A stretch of 64,000 nt of DNA. It comes from Hysterangium stoloniferum. Lineage: Eukaryota; Basidiomycota; Agaricomycetes; Hysterangiales; Hysterangiaceae. Where the stretch lies: contig WHVD01000001.1 in the NCBI GenBank assembly GCA_015178975.1, positions 2,852,001 to 2,916,000 on the forward strand, read 5' to 3'. The notes below the pieces were generated by a model. That model saw only the letters and a list, made by a program, of their open reading frames with translations. It searched no databases and had not been told where the DNA came from. The position numbers and the translations under genes are program-made. Shown one piece after another: positions 10,288 through 22,640 of the stretch. Each line of letters starts with the position of its first letter. Position 1 is the stretch's first letter.

Positions 10288-11512
10288 GCTGGGGAGTATC
10301 ATGCTTGCAGTATTAATTTGCCTGTATTTTCTACATCCTATCTGTAGAAATTATGGTCAGATGCTTCCGCATATAAACACGACCAGAGTTGTATCGAATA
10401 TACGAGAGTGGGTAATGTCCGTGAGCCAAGTAGAAGCAAGTAACAGCGTCCACGTCACTGGAAGTCAAGACGCAAAGACAAGCATGAACATGCAGTCATC
10501 TTGTATGACGATACAATAGGCTGTCGTTGCTACTGAGGGTTGATGGCCTGCCCGGGGGAAGGCGACAGGTTGGAGACCAATATCATGACCTCCTTGAACT
10601 TGCAAATTACGCCCTACGGATTATACAAATGAGCCCTCTGCAATCACATGCGGCCGTGGGGTGGGTCTGGGCGTGCGTCATTAGTATCCCAAGTTGCTGA
10701 CATGCATGCGGAGTACATCGTATGTCATTTTTGACCGCATATTATCCGGTGTATGCGTGTTCAGTTATGATATCTGATTCGGCACGCCGCCACAGCTGGT
10801 ATTCCGCATTATCTTTGAAATGTGAGGTACCGAATCAAACTAGGAGGTTTTGTTCGAGACAGGACGAACGCTAACCTCTACGTTGATCTGAGTGAAGACT
10901 GATAAGGAGAGAGATAAAAATAATGGGTTACTTAATTACAGGTAAGATGTTCCACAAAGGTGCCTATGTATGCATGTGACAGGGCAATAATTCAGCACAA
11001 GCGGAGCTGAACCCTTTACCAGTTCACCGGGTTGATGAACTCCTGATGGGTGGGGTATGTCTGCTGGTATAGGTTTACCAGCCGCACAAGGGGCGGCAAG
11101 GGAAGACTCGGTCTGCCCTACGTCTGCCCTAAGTTTGCTCCATGCGATCCGGTTGAATTACGTGATGCGGAAAAATCACACAACAAATATGTCTAATAAT
11201 AAACGGTGTGAGGCTCTGATTTGGAGTTACATATTGGGCTCGGAATATCCTTCTCAGCAGAGATTTTTACTTCCCTGCCAACGCGCCATCGCGTAATTCA
11301 CAATAAATTATTGGGGAAACTATAATTCGATACTGCGTAAAAATCTTGGCTGTAACGGTGACGTAGGATTGTGTGTCTATGTGTACGTTTTGATTGGAGC
11401 AACAAGTTGGGCGTCTATATACTCCACTAGTTACCGCCTCTAAAGTTCCCATTCCCTTTCTTTTGCTCACCACGTCTACAGTCGACGTTTAGCGGCTCTC
11501 CTTCAACAATTC
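10288..11512. other. Intergenic region
   Basis: No supported gene on either strand. Short open frames at 11057-11296 and 11267-11473 show no domain and no intron logic. Probably the FKBP 3' end and the promoter of the next gene. Confidence 0.5.
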
Positions 11513-13054
11513 ATGCCATCTGGGCCACTAACGTTGCCAGACGATACACCTCCACTTTCACCATCACCATCACCATCACAATTATCCGACAGGCGCTCCA
11601 GTGCTGCAAGCTCATCTTCAAGCTTCTGCATTACTGACGTAGGGGCTCGTATGTCAAAAGCCCATATTAATGGCTCAGTTCCTCGAGATATTTTCGAGAG
11701 TATCGATTCGCCAGGCAGTAACGGACGTCTACAAGACGGTTTGTTATTTAGCGGAATAGCGGAGGAAGATATCAAGGAGGAAGATTCCGATGCTGATATA
11801 GTAGAGGATGAAGATGGCAGAGAACGCGGCCGCGTCGGCTATCAGACCCCCAGCGATAAGCATCGCAAAGCTCCCAACCCACGTCCGACCATTCCTCGTC
11901 AAGGGTCATATTCGAAACGACATTCTTCGTTCGACACTCCTCGTGAAGTCCCATATCCTCATGGATTTTTAGTCCCCACCCCGCAAAATACACCTAATCA
12001 ACAAATAACGCCTGATCGATCCAACGACCGCCCTGATTCTTCCCAAGATCCTACATTGCTTGTCGATCCAATGGCGCCACAAACGATGGAAGAAAACCCT
12101 ACCTTGAATGAATCCTCTACCAATGTTGCTAGCCCACCAGCCTTTGAACGGGCGTCATGGACTTCATTACCTCTCCCCAAGTCTTTGCACTACTCGTCTT
12201 TACCACCTTTAATTCCGTCAGATAGCGCGGACATTGAACGTTATACCAACCCCCGTCCAGCTCCTCCTCCCCCCCACCCTACAGCACATTCGGCAGGGTC
12301 TGACATCCGGTCTCCAAGAATGTCGCCCTCCTGCTCATGCCAACCAATATCAAAAGGCGAAACTTCATCTCTCCCCAATCGACCGGTGAGGCGATCACCT
12401 TCCCCATCCTTTTTAGCTGAAGAGGCAGACATATTCGAGACAACACAAACGAACCCTCCTGACCCACGGCCACACCTCTCCTCCCTCCCCCCGCTTTCTA
12501 AAGCACCTATGTATCCCTCTCCATCCCCAGCTCGTCCTGCATCGTTTCCTCATGTTTCGACCACCGACTTCCAATCTTCAACGTATTCTTTTATGTCTGC
12601 AATCCCTCCTCCTCAACCACCCACGATTCTCACACCACCCCTGCCATTATCCGAAGACGAGCATAGCGATCGGAAACCTGCTCCACATGAACCATTTTTA
12701 CCTCGTGATCATCCGCCTCCAGATCATACCTACATCGCAGTGGAGACTGTTCCGTCGGAATACAGGCTTATCGTTAGACTGCCAGGGTTCCAACGGGATT
12801 CCATGTATGTATTCTTTTTTCCCACAGGGATCGCCTGATTCTACGATGATAATAGTACACTTGCAATGCGCCGGCGCCGTATACTCCACGTTGTGGCCGA
12901 TAACTGGAGTGACGGAGGAGGCCATTTTGAGCGTCGTATTTCCTTTGGCTATGATGCCGATGTTGCGAGCGTTCGTGCGGAATTCGACGGTGAGATCCTT
13001 CGAATCATTGTACCGAGACGGGTGCTCCCTGTAGGATATGGTCACCCAAGCTGA
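11513..13054 (+). CDS. Hsp20/alpha-crystallin-like domain protein with long disordered N-terminus
   Basis: Two exons, 11513-12804 and 12856-13054, give 496 residues. The intron starts gtatgt and ends aatag, and removes an in-frame stop. About the first 400 residues are Ser/Pro-rich and low in complexity, with an acidic patch near residues 80-105. The last 90 residues form a beta-sandwich-like segment: YIAVETVPSEYRLIVRLPGF, then RRRRILHVVADNW, FERRISFGYDADVASVRAEF and LRIIVPRR. That layout fits the alpha-crystallin (Hsp20) fold of small heat-shock chaperones. Family assignment rests on this pattern. The frame is open upstream of the ATG and a possible acceptor (tctacag) lies near 11480, so an extra 5' exon is possible. 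The low-complexity half suggests regulation or scaffolding rather than a classic small Hsp. Confidence 0.75.
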
Positions 13055-14848
13055 GTTATTCAGCGAAAATTTCTGATGCACTCCAGGCTGCGCATACCCA
13101 ACACCATCAAGACACTACAAGTTACATCGCATGTCACACCACATAATTCCTATGCTGCTGCTCATATTCCATCCGCTAAAACATTGAGGACGCTAACCGA
13201 CACTCATCATATTACTACTCATGTCTCTCAATCACCTCTCAATGGCATATTCCTGACACTGGATATCCAGTTTTAATAGTCTATACCCACGGCACCTCTT
13301 TGCTGCTCCGGCTCTTGTTCATGTCCTGTTCATTTCTGCCCTGCATCATAACATCTTTGTGACTGCTAATTATACTGTGTTACTACATTATCCGATCCGA
13401 AGTGTTTGGTTCGAGAAGAGTATGGTGTTGGGGGGGGAGGATCAAATAAAACTTTGTATTACATCTCACTACCGATAACGAAAACCGAGCAATCCCAAAA
13501 TATAACATCACGTAGCCTGAATTTCGATAAAGGACTGCACGTTGGCCACAGTTACTCATTGAGTACTGGTGGATATATAAACATCAACAATGGATTGCGT
13601 GCAGGTTAATTAATAACATGTCAATTATATTAGACAGATCTCTTGGCACCGGGGTTCGGAGCGGTGTATAAATATGACAGGAAGCCATACGTCACTGTCC
13701 TTATAATATATATTGGCAATACTCTCTCTATCATGAGTAACGTTCGTTTATATATATGTATGACCCAGGCAGTGCACTCCACTGTCGATAAACCTGATTA
13801 GAAACAACCTTCAAAGAACGGTATCAGCTCATGCACCGCATATAGGTACATGCATACGTATATATTATAAGGGACATGCATAGGTATATAGTGGCTGTGT
13901 GGTCAGCATCCTAGGTACGATTTTCTTTTCTCTGTTTTTTGAAGTTGCCGTGTCTATTGGGCATGGCTCTACATAACTTGAATATAGCACAATATCCGTA
14001 TTCCAGAGGCTCGTTCTACTACTCATGCGTCTCTTAAATTAACCCAAGGGCATGCGCGGAGTAATGTAAGACAAGTTGTGATCTTGCTGCTTTTCGAAGT
14101 GTTTGCGTTTCGATGACATAGTGCCAGTAAGTACGCCGGGACCGAGTCCTTCCATGATAACAGCTTCGAGAAGGCGAACATGTCCCACTGCGCATTTGTC
14201 CTGCAATTTCGATACGGACATAGGGGAAGGAGGTTTCTGCTACGTTTTGCATGAGTTATAAAAAGGAGTTTCCCAGGCCCGGTGAAGATGCCCGTTCAGC
14301 ATTGTGTCCTGTGCGCAGTTAGGCCGGTGAGAATGCCTGCTTTGGTGTTTTTCCTATCCTCCGAAACCTGGGGTATCTTCCTGCCTCGAGAGTAAATACG
14401 TAGTGGGTACAGCTCCAGCCATTGTAAATAATTGGTGTCATAGCTGGACCTCGCTTGGATCAGCCAGGTGAGCACGGCATATGGCACTGAAATAAGAGTG
14501 ACTTGGGACAATATAGAACCTGTGAAATCTACTGATCGGCACAGCAATACTTTTCTAATCACGGATGGGCAGTGCACTACACTGGTGTGGCGCCGTCACT
14601 CACACGCCCTCTATACGAAAAAACAGGGTTAGGTGACAGTGATACGCTTCGCTAGCAGTCGAGGTCTTGACTGTATTCGTTCCTCAAATAAGAATTCCAG
14701 TTCCAGAGCCTGAGAAAACACCCTTTAATTCGTCTAACTCCGGTGTACTGCCCTATGTGTACGATTTGTATATATTGTAAAGTTCTAAGATACTATAGGG
14801 GATACTTCCTAGCATCCCAGCCTCTGGCCTGAAGATCGACCACAGACC
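13055..14848. other. Intergenic region, 1.8 kb
   Basis: No supported gene. Open frames on both strands are short, lack recognisable domains and do not join through plausible introns. No repeat shared with the transposon nests was seen. Confidence 0.45.
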
Positions 14849-17327
14849 ATGCGTCGATTTCTCTCTCTCTCTAAAAGCTCGTCCAAGTCTTCATCTAAGA
14901 CCGAAAAGATCACACTCGTGGACTCCAAGGCGCCGATTACTGCAGACGATGATGAACAGTCCACGACGGCAGACTCTGCGATTCAGCCACCTCCTCCCAC
15001 TGCTTATTTAAAGGTCAAGAAGGTAGATCATTTCTACAGTCGCTGGGCTAAGAAATGGAAATACACGACTTCCGGATCCAATGTCATCCCAGAGATGAGG
15101 CCGCTCCCGTCTGAAGGGAAGGATGACCCCTGGCAGCAATTCTGCTTCGTAGTGGTCAGGGAAATCCCCCTCGATCCCCTGGTCTCGCCATATTTTCAAA
15201 TCGTAGTCAAGAGTTCTTATTTGCTCAAGGCTTGTAAAGACGTGGTCGGAGAAGTAGAAGGTGTCTCCTGGAATGCAATTCCGTTGGAGGTCAGCTGCAG
15301 AGATTTCGAATATTTGAGCGGAATCCTGATTCTTGATTTCCATCCAGTTGGACCCCAAGCTCTTGATCTCTTTCTTGCCTCAGTTCGAAAGCTATCGAAA
15401 TGAGATTTCTGCCAAGGAGAAGCGTACTGAAGAGGATGGGAACATCGTCGCAACTGTCGATGTCTTAATCGACTACCTCCGCAGTGATTATCGTGCAACC
15501 ATCGCCGCCATTGAAAACCTTACCTCTCATGGCGAGATAACCTTCGAGCTACTGTATGCTCTTCTTGTCCCTCGCAGCATTATGGTCACTGAGAATCCGC
15601 TCACGGGAGATCTGCAAGCTCTTCAAGTAGGCTCTTCGGCACTGGTGATACCTGAGATGGGATGTCCGCGCTACGACATCATCCTCGAGGGCATCGACGT
15701 GGATGATTCTGATCAGTTAAACATAACTGGGTTCACCAGAATCCAGAGCCGTATTGTCATCCCGATATTTAAGGGAACCATGAAGATCACCTCTTTAGAT
15801 GCTTATCCTATCAAGTTCCATCCACAAGAAGCCGAGTTGAGAGAGAGGTTGCTGGAACGCGGAAGGAAGTGGGCGGGTATTGCTGTTGGGATCCACCACA
15901 TGTCTTACCATGGTACCGGGGGGTCCAAAGTGAACAAGGGCCAACTTGTCAAATACAATGTTAGTACAGAGTTCTTATTCCATTTTATTAGCGCTCCTTT
16001 TTCTTGGAACTTACATGCAAATAGTTAAACTCCCGAGTTATAATTGACAGAGGTATGTCATCAACACTTTGGAGGGTTCCTCCTTAATTCCTTGATTTAA
16101 GCCAACTTCAAACGTCTGAACCCCAATTATCCATTCCCACCTCGAAAGCCCACCAGACCACAGCATCAAGAAGATGTCATTATGCCGCCCCAGCGCCACA
16201 GATACATGAAATCCGCACCCAGAAGCAATCCTCATATGATTCGCTCCATCTCTCCAGATGGTGGCATGCAGGGAGAAGGTCGAGACCTGTCTGGAATCCC
16301 TCTGCAAGTAGAGAGCAAAATAGTCCCCAATGTCTCTGAACTAACAGAGGACGATCTATTAATAACGTCTCCCATACTATACTGTTTCAGTTTGGCCGAC
16401 AAAATATGGTGTAAGTCTACTTCATTTCTATCCCGTATTCTGCTAACTTTTGTCGGCTGCAGTGGAACTTGATGTTGACAAAATTGAAGAAATCCAATGG
16501 AACGACGAGGCGTATACCAATCTCTTTCTTCCAAAGGACAGGAAAATGCTCCTGCAATCACTGGTGGAGGCACATAACGCCGAAATTGGTTTCGACGATT
16601 TTGTAAAGGGAAAAGGGCGCGGTCTTGTGGTTAATCTTTTCGGTCCTCCTGGTGTAGGGAAAACGCTTTCAGCGGAAGCAACTAGTGAACGTAAGTCTCG
16701 TTATTGGAATCATATACAGAGACGTTTTGACCATCATATGTAGATGTCAAACGACCCCTGTATGTTGTGGGTGCCGGTGACCTAGGAACGAGCGCTGCAC
16801 AGCTCGACCTGGAGTTGCAACGTGTCTTCGAGCTCGCAACCGCCTGGAAGGCGATTGTCCTGATCGACGAGGCAGACGTGTTCCTGGAGCAGAGAAGCCT
16901 ACACAACTTGGAGCGCAATGCAATGGTGGCAGTCTTCCTGCGGCATCTCGAGTATTATCCGTCGATTCTTTTCCTGACGACAAACCGAGTGAAAACCTTC
17001 GACGAGGCGTTCCTATCCCGTATCCATATCGCGTTGCACTTCCAGTCCCTTTCTCGCGATGCGCGGAGCTCAGTATGGACGGCGTTCATCGCCAAAGCCG
17101 GTGTCAAGATCGGACAGGGTGGAGGGATCTCTGATCATGAACTGGCGTTATTGACCGAAAGAGACATCAATGGGCGGCAGGTGAAGAATGCGGTCAAGAC
17201 GGCTACATCGCTTGCAGCAAGTCGCGGGGAGACTCTGGGCTTCCAGCATTTGGTTGAGGTGCTAGATGTCATGGAACAGTTCTTTAGAGAGTTCGAAAAT
17301 GGATATGTACCAGTTTTGTATAACTAA
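14849..17327 (+). CDS. AAA+ ATPase with DUF7025-type N-terminal region
   Basis: Six exons, 14849-15289, 15348-15963, 16038-16052, 16102-16410, 16463-16690 and 16744-17327, give 730 residues. Residues 1-60 are Ser-rich. A middle region with KEKRTEEDGNI, LTSHGEITFELLYALLVPR and SRIVIPIFKGT is typical of the large fungal family annotated DUF7025 plus AAA. The ATPase core has Walker A GPPGVGKT (521-528), Walker B IVLIDE (574-579), LTTNR as sensor 1 and an FLSRIH arginine region. It should hydrolyse ATP to remodel a protein substrate; the substrate is not known for this family. The third exon is only 15 nt. Its donor (gtacag) is weak, so that junction is the least certain part. Similar genes often occur in many copies in mushrooms. 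Confidence 0.9.
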
Positions 17328-18430
17328 ACTATTGTAATTATACACGCGACTGCGAGATATTGCATGGAATGTGCGGTTGGACCCGCTGCCCAGGGATGAA
17401 CAGACGAATAGAATGCGTACACAACGCTCCCGGCATAATTATGTTCAAGGCGTTGCCAAAACCCCAGAGAACTGGAATTCACCGGTTCCAGTAGACTATA
17501 TCAACTCCATAAAAAAAGTTACTCCTTTGAGCTGTTGCAAAACAAGGACACCGGAAACGGTTGCCAGTATATTTGAACCAACATAATCTCGCGTATGGTA
17601 AATGCTTTTGACTCCAGATACCAAATGGGATCCATGTAGATTCTATAAATCTCGCCCGGCTATTTTCTCATGCAAGTATCATTGTATTATTTTCGATCAC
17701 TTGTTCAGCTAGTTCTCATCCTGGTTACGAACTACTGTTGAATGGTACTTTTTGACGCTTCCTAATACTGCCCTTCATTTTGGGACTGCCAAGAAAGCTC
17801 GATTGTGTAAAAGCCCCCTTGAAGTCTGCGAATGCGAAATCTCTTTTTCTTAAAAGTTTGGGGAATAGTTCATGTCATATGAACAAGTAAAACTCTATAA
17901 TATTGGAACCATATATACATTTCTATTATTCAATAGCACCTATGGTTTCCACGTTGTCTTATCTAACACTGGCAGGTGACAGAGCCTAAATTTATGTGTT
18001 GACCACTAGATTCCTATACTATGAATAAACCACACTTGAGAGCATTTGCCTTAAGAGGATAGCAAGTGAGTAATAGATATTAGATGGGTTTAAGTTAAAT
18101 AATGCAGATGAATAATCAATATTACAGATGGATTGTAGCTACTTTTCTACAGTGTTTATATAGACCTTTAGATTATTGTACTACTAATCCAGCAAACAAG
18201 AAGACATTTTGGTATTCAACAAGACAGTAAGACAGATGTGGAATATAACAAGGGGAAGATCCAAACTGAGAGAACAAGAAGGAGAATAAGATGGATCGGA
18301 TAAGGATCCCTGGACCTGTTAAGTGCAGGAAATCTACCTGGATTTTCTGGTGAATATTCCAAGGGTTTTCTGGAAATAGTCCAGGGAGTCTCTGGGAAAT
18401 AGTCTGGGGGGTATTGGAATATTACTAGGA
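17328..18430. other. Gene-free boundary to the second transposon nest
   Basis: No supported gene. Host-like CpG content fades after about 17.9 kb and AT-rich, CpG-poor sequence begins. Confidence 0.45.
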
Positions 18431-18710
18431 CATGAGAAGGAATTGACTCCAGCTCATGTGCTGTGCCCTCACATGATTGTCAGGTTGTAACATTGAACAG
18501 GTGTTGGTCCAGGTATCCCATGGAGTCTGAGAATACATGAGAGAACCAGAAGTTGGAAGACCTGAGGGCTCTGGAAATATGCTGGGTGAGAACAAGTAGT
18601 CAGATGACATAAAAGGAGGTAGAGTTGCAGGCTATGAGAAGGACTTGGCTTCAGCTTACGTGCTGTGTCCTCACACATATTAAGGTGTCTTTATTTCAAG
18701 TTAACAGATC
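18431..18710 (-). repeat. Two degenerate LTR 3' ends, reverse orientation
   Basis: Two copies of the conserved LTR module lie here on the minus strand, near 18435-18481 and 18639-18692. The second still reads GGACTTGGCTTCAGCTTACG on the + strand. Flanking sequence ends in TGTTAACT-like words (about 18697), as expected for LTR ends. The rest of each LTR is too eroded to delimit. They show that at least two further old LTRs sit between the ATPase gene and element G1. Confidence 0.6.
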
Positions 18711-19329
18711 TCTACATGAGTGGGAGATTACCAGAGTTCTGAGGAGTTCCAGATATTGAGCATACAGAAAGAATGAAGGAGTAGATTAGACTAAGTTGAG
18801 ACTGAGTTGAGACTAATTTGAGATACAAACTAGAGAGTAAGTGCATGACTATGGAAGACTATATAGTTGTTCCAATAATTGTACTACAAATATGAGAGTA
18901 TAATACAAGATATTTGGAAATGTTTCCAAAATAAGGATATAATAACAAGTTAGGTGAGGAACAAGGACTGGGATGGATTAGGGAATGAGTGCAGGAACAA
19001 TAAGGAGGTGAATGTATCAAGTGGTCCAGGTCACAGATTACTAAAGCATCTAAAAGAACACACAGGAGTCTGACTGGAGTCCAGGTTGGGCAAGGTCCAT
19101 GTATTCTGGGAAAGTGGGAACATTGACTTAGAGAAAGTGATGAGGGTTGACATGGATAATCTGGTGAAGGTTGGGTCATTGATTACTGAAACATCTAGAG
19201 AAACATGGGAGTCCAGCTGGAACCCAGGTCAGGAAATAGCCAAGGACACTTGGAGAAGTTAGCTGGGAAGGGGCAGAGTCCAATGGGTTCCAGGACATAA
19301 GATGAGGTGTCTAGTTGTGGGGTGGAAAC
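18711..19329. other. Gene-free AT-rich stretch
   Basis: No supported gene. Probably eroded LTR sequence: words such as AGATACAAACTAGAG and ATTGTACTACAAATATG resemble the reverse of family C interior. Confidence 0.4.
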
Positions 19330-19879
19330 TGTTAAGTGCCGTGTTGGAACTTATTCCGGAACTATCAGAAAGTCACCAGGAATTCAGAAACTATCAGATA
19401 GGGTCAGGACATTGGCTTCAGCTTATGTGCTGCACCTCTACGCAAATGCTCAGAAGTCCTTGATTTCAAAGGTGAGACTTATTCTGGAAGATATGGATAT
19501 TCAGAGTTCCAAAGAGTTCCGAATATCGAGCATACAGAAAGACAGAAGAGGGAATAAGAAACTAAGTCAATATCAGATCTAAAGTAAAGTACAAATTCAT
19601 GGAAACTAATATAAGTCTTCTCATTATTGTACTACAAACTAAGACCACAATAAGATGGAAATGGAAGTATTCTGAAACAGGAATACAATAAGATGAATTG
19701 GGGAGACAATATTCCAAAATGGGAATATAATAAACAAACAAGTGAATACTTGTCAACAGACAAATTACCAAATGTGGAACAAGGGAAGAATACGGAAGAT
19801 ATGGTAACTATGATGTTCTGTAGTCAGAAGTCAGAAGTCAGAAGTCGGATATTGAAACATCTGGGAATGGGTCATAACA
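19330..19879 (-). repeat. LTR family C, 3' LTR of element G1
   Basis: In element orientation it runs TGTTATGACCC to GCACTTAACA (550 bp). It aligns along its length with the solo LTR at 2172-2714. A purine-rich AGGGGGTAC immediately precedes it, as expected for the plus-strand primer of an LTR element. The foldable module lies at 19405-19461. Confidence 0.88.
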
Positions 19880-20062
19880 GTACCCCCTGTTAGGCTGAAG
19901 TCCCATAGAGGCAATTAGGTACTAAGTGATTGAAGTAACGGCTGATCGTTATGTGTCATGAAATTTACGCAATTCTGGAAGTGAGAGTTTTGGCTGCTGG
20001 TCTGAGTATAAAAACTTCCAAATATTCGAATTAATGATTTTGTTTCTTTAACCACAACTTGC

Positions 20063-21107
20063 ATGTCGGTTTGTCCGCCCTTGTTTATCACTACCCCGGA
20101 AGACTCAGATGCTGAAATTTCCATGCTCCAAAAAATGTCAAAAGTCAAAGAACTTCAACAAAAATGACAGAGAATGGAGGAGATGAAGTGACAACAAAAG
20201 GAGGAGGAAAAGGTGTTGATGTGGGAATTGAAGGAGGTGGAAGAGGTGGAAAAACGCGAGTTGGAGCGGGTGAAGGCGGAAAAGGAGGTGTGGATGCAGA
20301 AGATGGTGGAGGATTGGAAGAAGAAGGATGAGGTGGAGAAAAAGCAGCAGGAGTCTGAGGTGGTGGAAAAGAGAGCAAAGGAGATAAGGGAGGGAAAGGT
20401 AAGTTAAAACAACAATTTTCCATATTTTCATCCGATAACAATTGAATACAGCAAAAAGCCGTGGAGGTAGAGGGAGAGGCTGGGCCTTCAAGTCCCAAAG
20501 TAAGTGACTTGTAAAAGGTCGGAAGTTGGCTAATTTCTGAAACAGAAACAAAAGGTCAAAGCTCCAGAATGGATGGAAGTTGTCCACGACAGTCCATGTT
20601 ATCAATGTTTGATTCGGAATTTGACGTGTTGGAAACAGAAGGTAAAATGGGGTGGAATTTGCTATCCATGTGTGGTACTCAAACTTCCATGCACTCTCGC
20701 CATGAAGAGGGTTCTGAAAGGTGAGAAGGCTCAGAAAACTGACAATGTGGAAAATCTGGGAATGGCCAAGATTGCAGAAACTGAAGTGCCGAGTACAGAT
20801 AGTTCTGGCATCGAGCTCCTCAAGGACACCGTGGACGTGTTGGTTTTTATCAGGATGGAACTTATGAAAATGCGGGATGCTCTGGAGCACCATAATGATA
20901 TCCAAGAAAAGGGTCTGGTTGTTGACCCAAAATTTCTGGAGGCAAAATGAATTTCTGGAGAAGGTAATGGTTAGCATCGACGTTATTGCAGTTTCCGAAA
21001 GGTTTTCCGATAAGGCAAGGGACCAGCCAAATGATCCATTGGTGGAATGTGTCAAGCAAAGGTGGGAGTCAGGAAAGGGGCTGGAAAGTGAGGATGATGA
21101 AGTGTAG
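20063..21107 (+). pseudogene. Antisense Zn2Cys6-like gene inside element G1
   Basis: It lies on the strand opposite to gag-pol, between integrase and 3' LTR. From the ATG at 20063 there is an acidic start (EDSDAEISML), a Lys/Glu coiled coil, then two introns with GTAAGT donors and CAG acceptors (about 20400-20452 and 20501-20550). A Cys cluster follows: CYQC, LTC, then ICYPC, LPC. Its spacing C-x2-C-x6-C-x10-C-x2-C-x6-C fits the fungal Zn(II)2Cys6 cluster. A helical tail (VDVLVFIRMELMKMRDALEH, then SIDVIAVSERFSDKAR) ends at 21107. TGA codons at 20165-20167 and 20189-20191 sit where Arg would fit the coil. A one-base shift near 20940 breaks the tail. Real introns argue that it was a gene. DNA binding is inferred from the Cys pattern only. 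Confidence 0.72.
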
Positions 21108-21280
21108 GATATGGTGGAAAGTGCAGAGGTTGTGGATGATACAAAAGTTGAGGTGGAAGGAGGATTTGGGGTATTAGAGACATTGAAATAGTTGCAAATA
21201 TATTTTTTTGACTTGTATGATTTCAAAGAATGAGTGTGATATTGGAAATATCAGAAACTGAACAGAAAGAAAATGGAAAA

Positions 21281-21838
21281 AGGTCAGAGTGATGATAAAG
21301 GTCCGGGTTTGCTCAGATAAGCTGTGTGGAAGTCGATAACAATTTCCATAGCATGTCCAAGTTCTGTGGCCAATATCCATGAAGTTTCTGGAGGGGGTGC
21401 AGGTTGAATACGTTCCAGAATATTGTTAGGAACACAAGGTTCTAACATGGAAACATGGAAAACGGGGTGGACTGCTCACATACTATCGGAAAGTCAGAGA
21501 GTCCATGAAAGTGAACTGGCTTGTGCTATAATTTCAAAAGGGCCTAAGAATTTCTCAGCAAGTTTTTTAGAAGGTCAGGTAGTTTGGAAGAATTGAGCTT
21601 TTATCAAAATCTGATCACCAATTTTAAAGTTAGGAGGTGGGATCCTGTTTTTATCTGTGGAATGTTGATAATATTCCTGAGCGGAAGAAATAGCTTTCCA
21701 AAGTTCTTGATGTAACTTGTCAAGATCAGTAATAAATTCTTGAGCACGGATGGAAGCCAAATCTCATTTGGAATGTACTGTGAGATTCGGATTATAGTCT
21801 TTGTTGGCGAAAAAGGGAGAGATGCTAGTATAGTAAGA
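21281..21838 (-). pseudogene. G1 integrase C-terminus and residual chromodomain
   Basis: Continues integrase on the minus strand: SPFFANKDYNPNL, DLASIRAQEFI, KIGDQILIKAQFF, KKLAEKFLGPFEI and AVHPVFHVSMLEP. It ends with VIDFHTAYLSKPGPL, the helix that closes a chromodomain; the barrel part before it is missing. TGA codons at 21575, 21494 and 21476 stand where Arg is expected. The right end at about 21838 is the junction with the inserted complex. Confidence 0.85.
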
Positions 21839-21930
21839 GTGCTGCATGATCCCTGGCATGCCGGGAGAAGTTCGGCACTCAACGTCCAGCCGAGCGTACG
21901 AAGGATTCTCACGCCTTTTGTTTTGTGCGA
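21839..21930 (+). repeat. Dispersed block F, copy 1
   Basis: It shares the words GCATGATCCC, TGCCGGGA, CACTCAACGTCCAGC and GAGCG with 31668-31760, in the same order and spacing. In both places it lies at an edge of an insertion in G1, so it may mark one end of an unrecognised element. Confidence 0.6.
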
Positions 21931-22446
21931 TGACTCTGTCGCTCTAGTCTTTAAAAACAATTTACGCTCAATTGATGCATTATCATTTTTTAAAACATTT
22001 CTAATTATTTAGATCTCACACCATGAGGTCTAGATCCTTGCCACGATGGGTCTTTGTGCACTTGGATATTAATCTGGGTGGAGAGAGGCACCCACCTGAG
22101 GCGGGGTTTGGGGCCATAACACCTGGGGTGGCTGGGATCCCAGAACATTCAGTAGTACCACCAACAAGGCTGTTAGCAATGGTGGGGAGATAGCCTGGTT
22201 GATGGCACACAGGCACCAGTTACTAAATAGCAGTAACTCTGAGGAACAAGAGGGGAGACCTATGGCAGATGCTTCACCAGGCAAAATGAATTTGTTCACA
22301 AACCCAGGAGCACCACAAGGGGTCAAGGCTGCAACATCACTGACCGAAGAAACCTGGGGCAATGGAAGACTCCAATCCCTGAAATTATACCAGGGTTTAA
22401 GGCAAACTCCCGAGAAATCCACAGTTTAGCTGCAGTGAAACACAGG

Positions 22447-22640
22447 TAGCTGCATTGTGGAATGCACGCAGCTCAGTACAGACCATTTCGCTATGTTGCA
22501 GAATGCACACAGCTCAATACAGACAATGTAGCTATGTTGCAGAATGTGTGCTGCTCAGTACAGACAGTTTAGCTGTGCCATAGTTTGCATACAACTCAAT
22601 ACAGACAGTTTAGCTACATTGTGGAATGCATGCCAGACAG
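22447..22640 (+). repeat. 41-bp imperfect tandem repeat, about 4.5 units
   Basis: Units begin GCTATGTTGCAGAATGCA and contain CAGCTCAATACAGACA, with 41-bp spacing. Divergence between units is moderate. No coding periodicity is conserved. Confidence 0.75.

Noticed and set aside
11057..11473. Possible small genes upstream of the Hsp20-like gene
   Set aside because: Short frames on both strands with no domain, no splice continuity and no conserved feature.
20138..21226. A 362-codon minus-strand open frame rich in Leu, Phe and His
   Set aside because: It is the complement of the antisense Zn2Cys6-like gene, where Lys/Glu codons read as Leu/Phe/Ser on the other strand. It crosses the real introns of that gene and has no domain.
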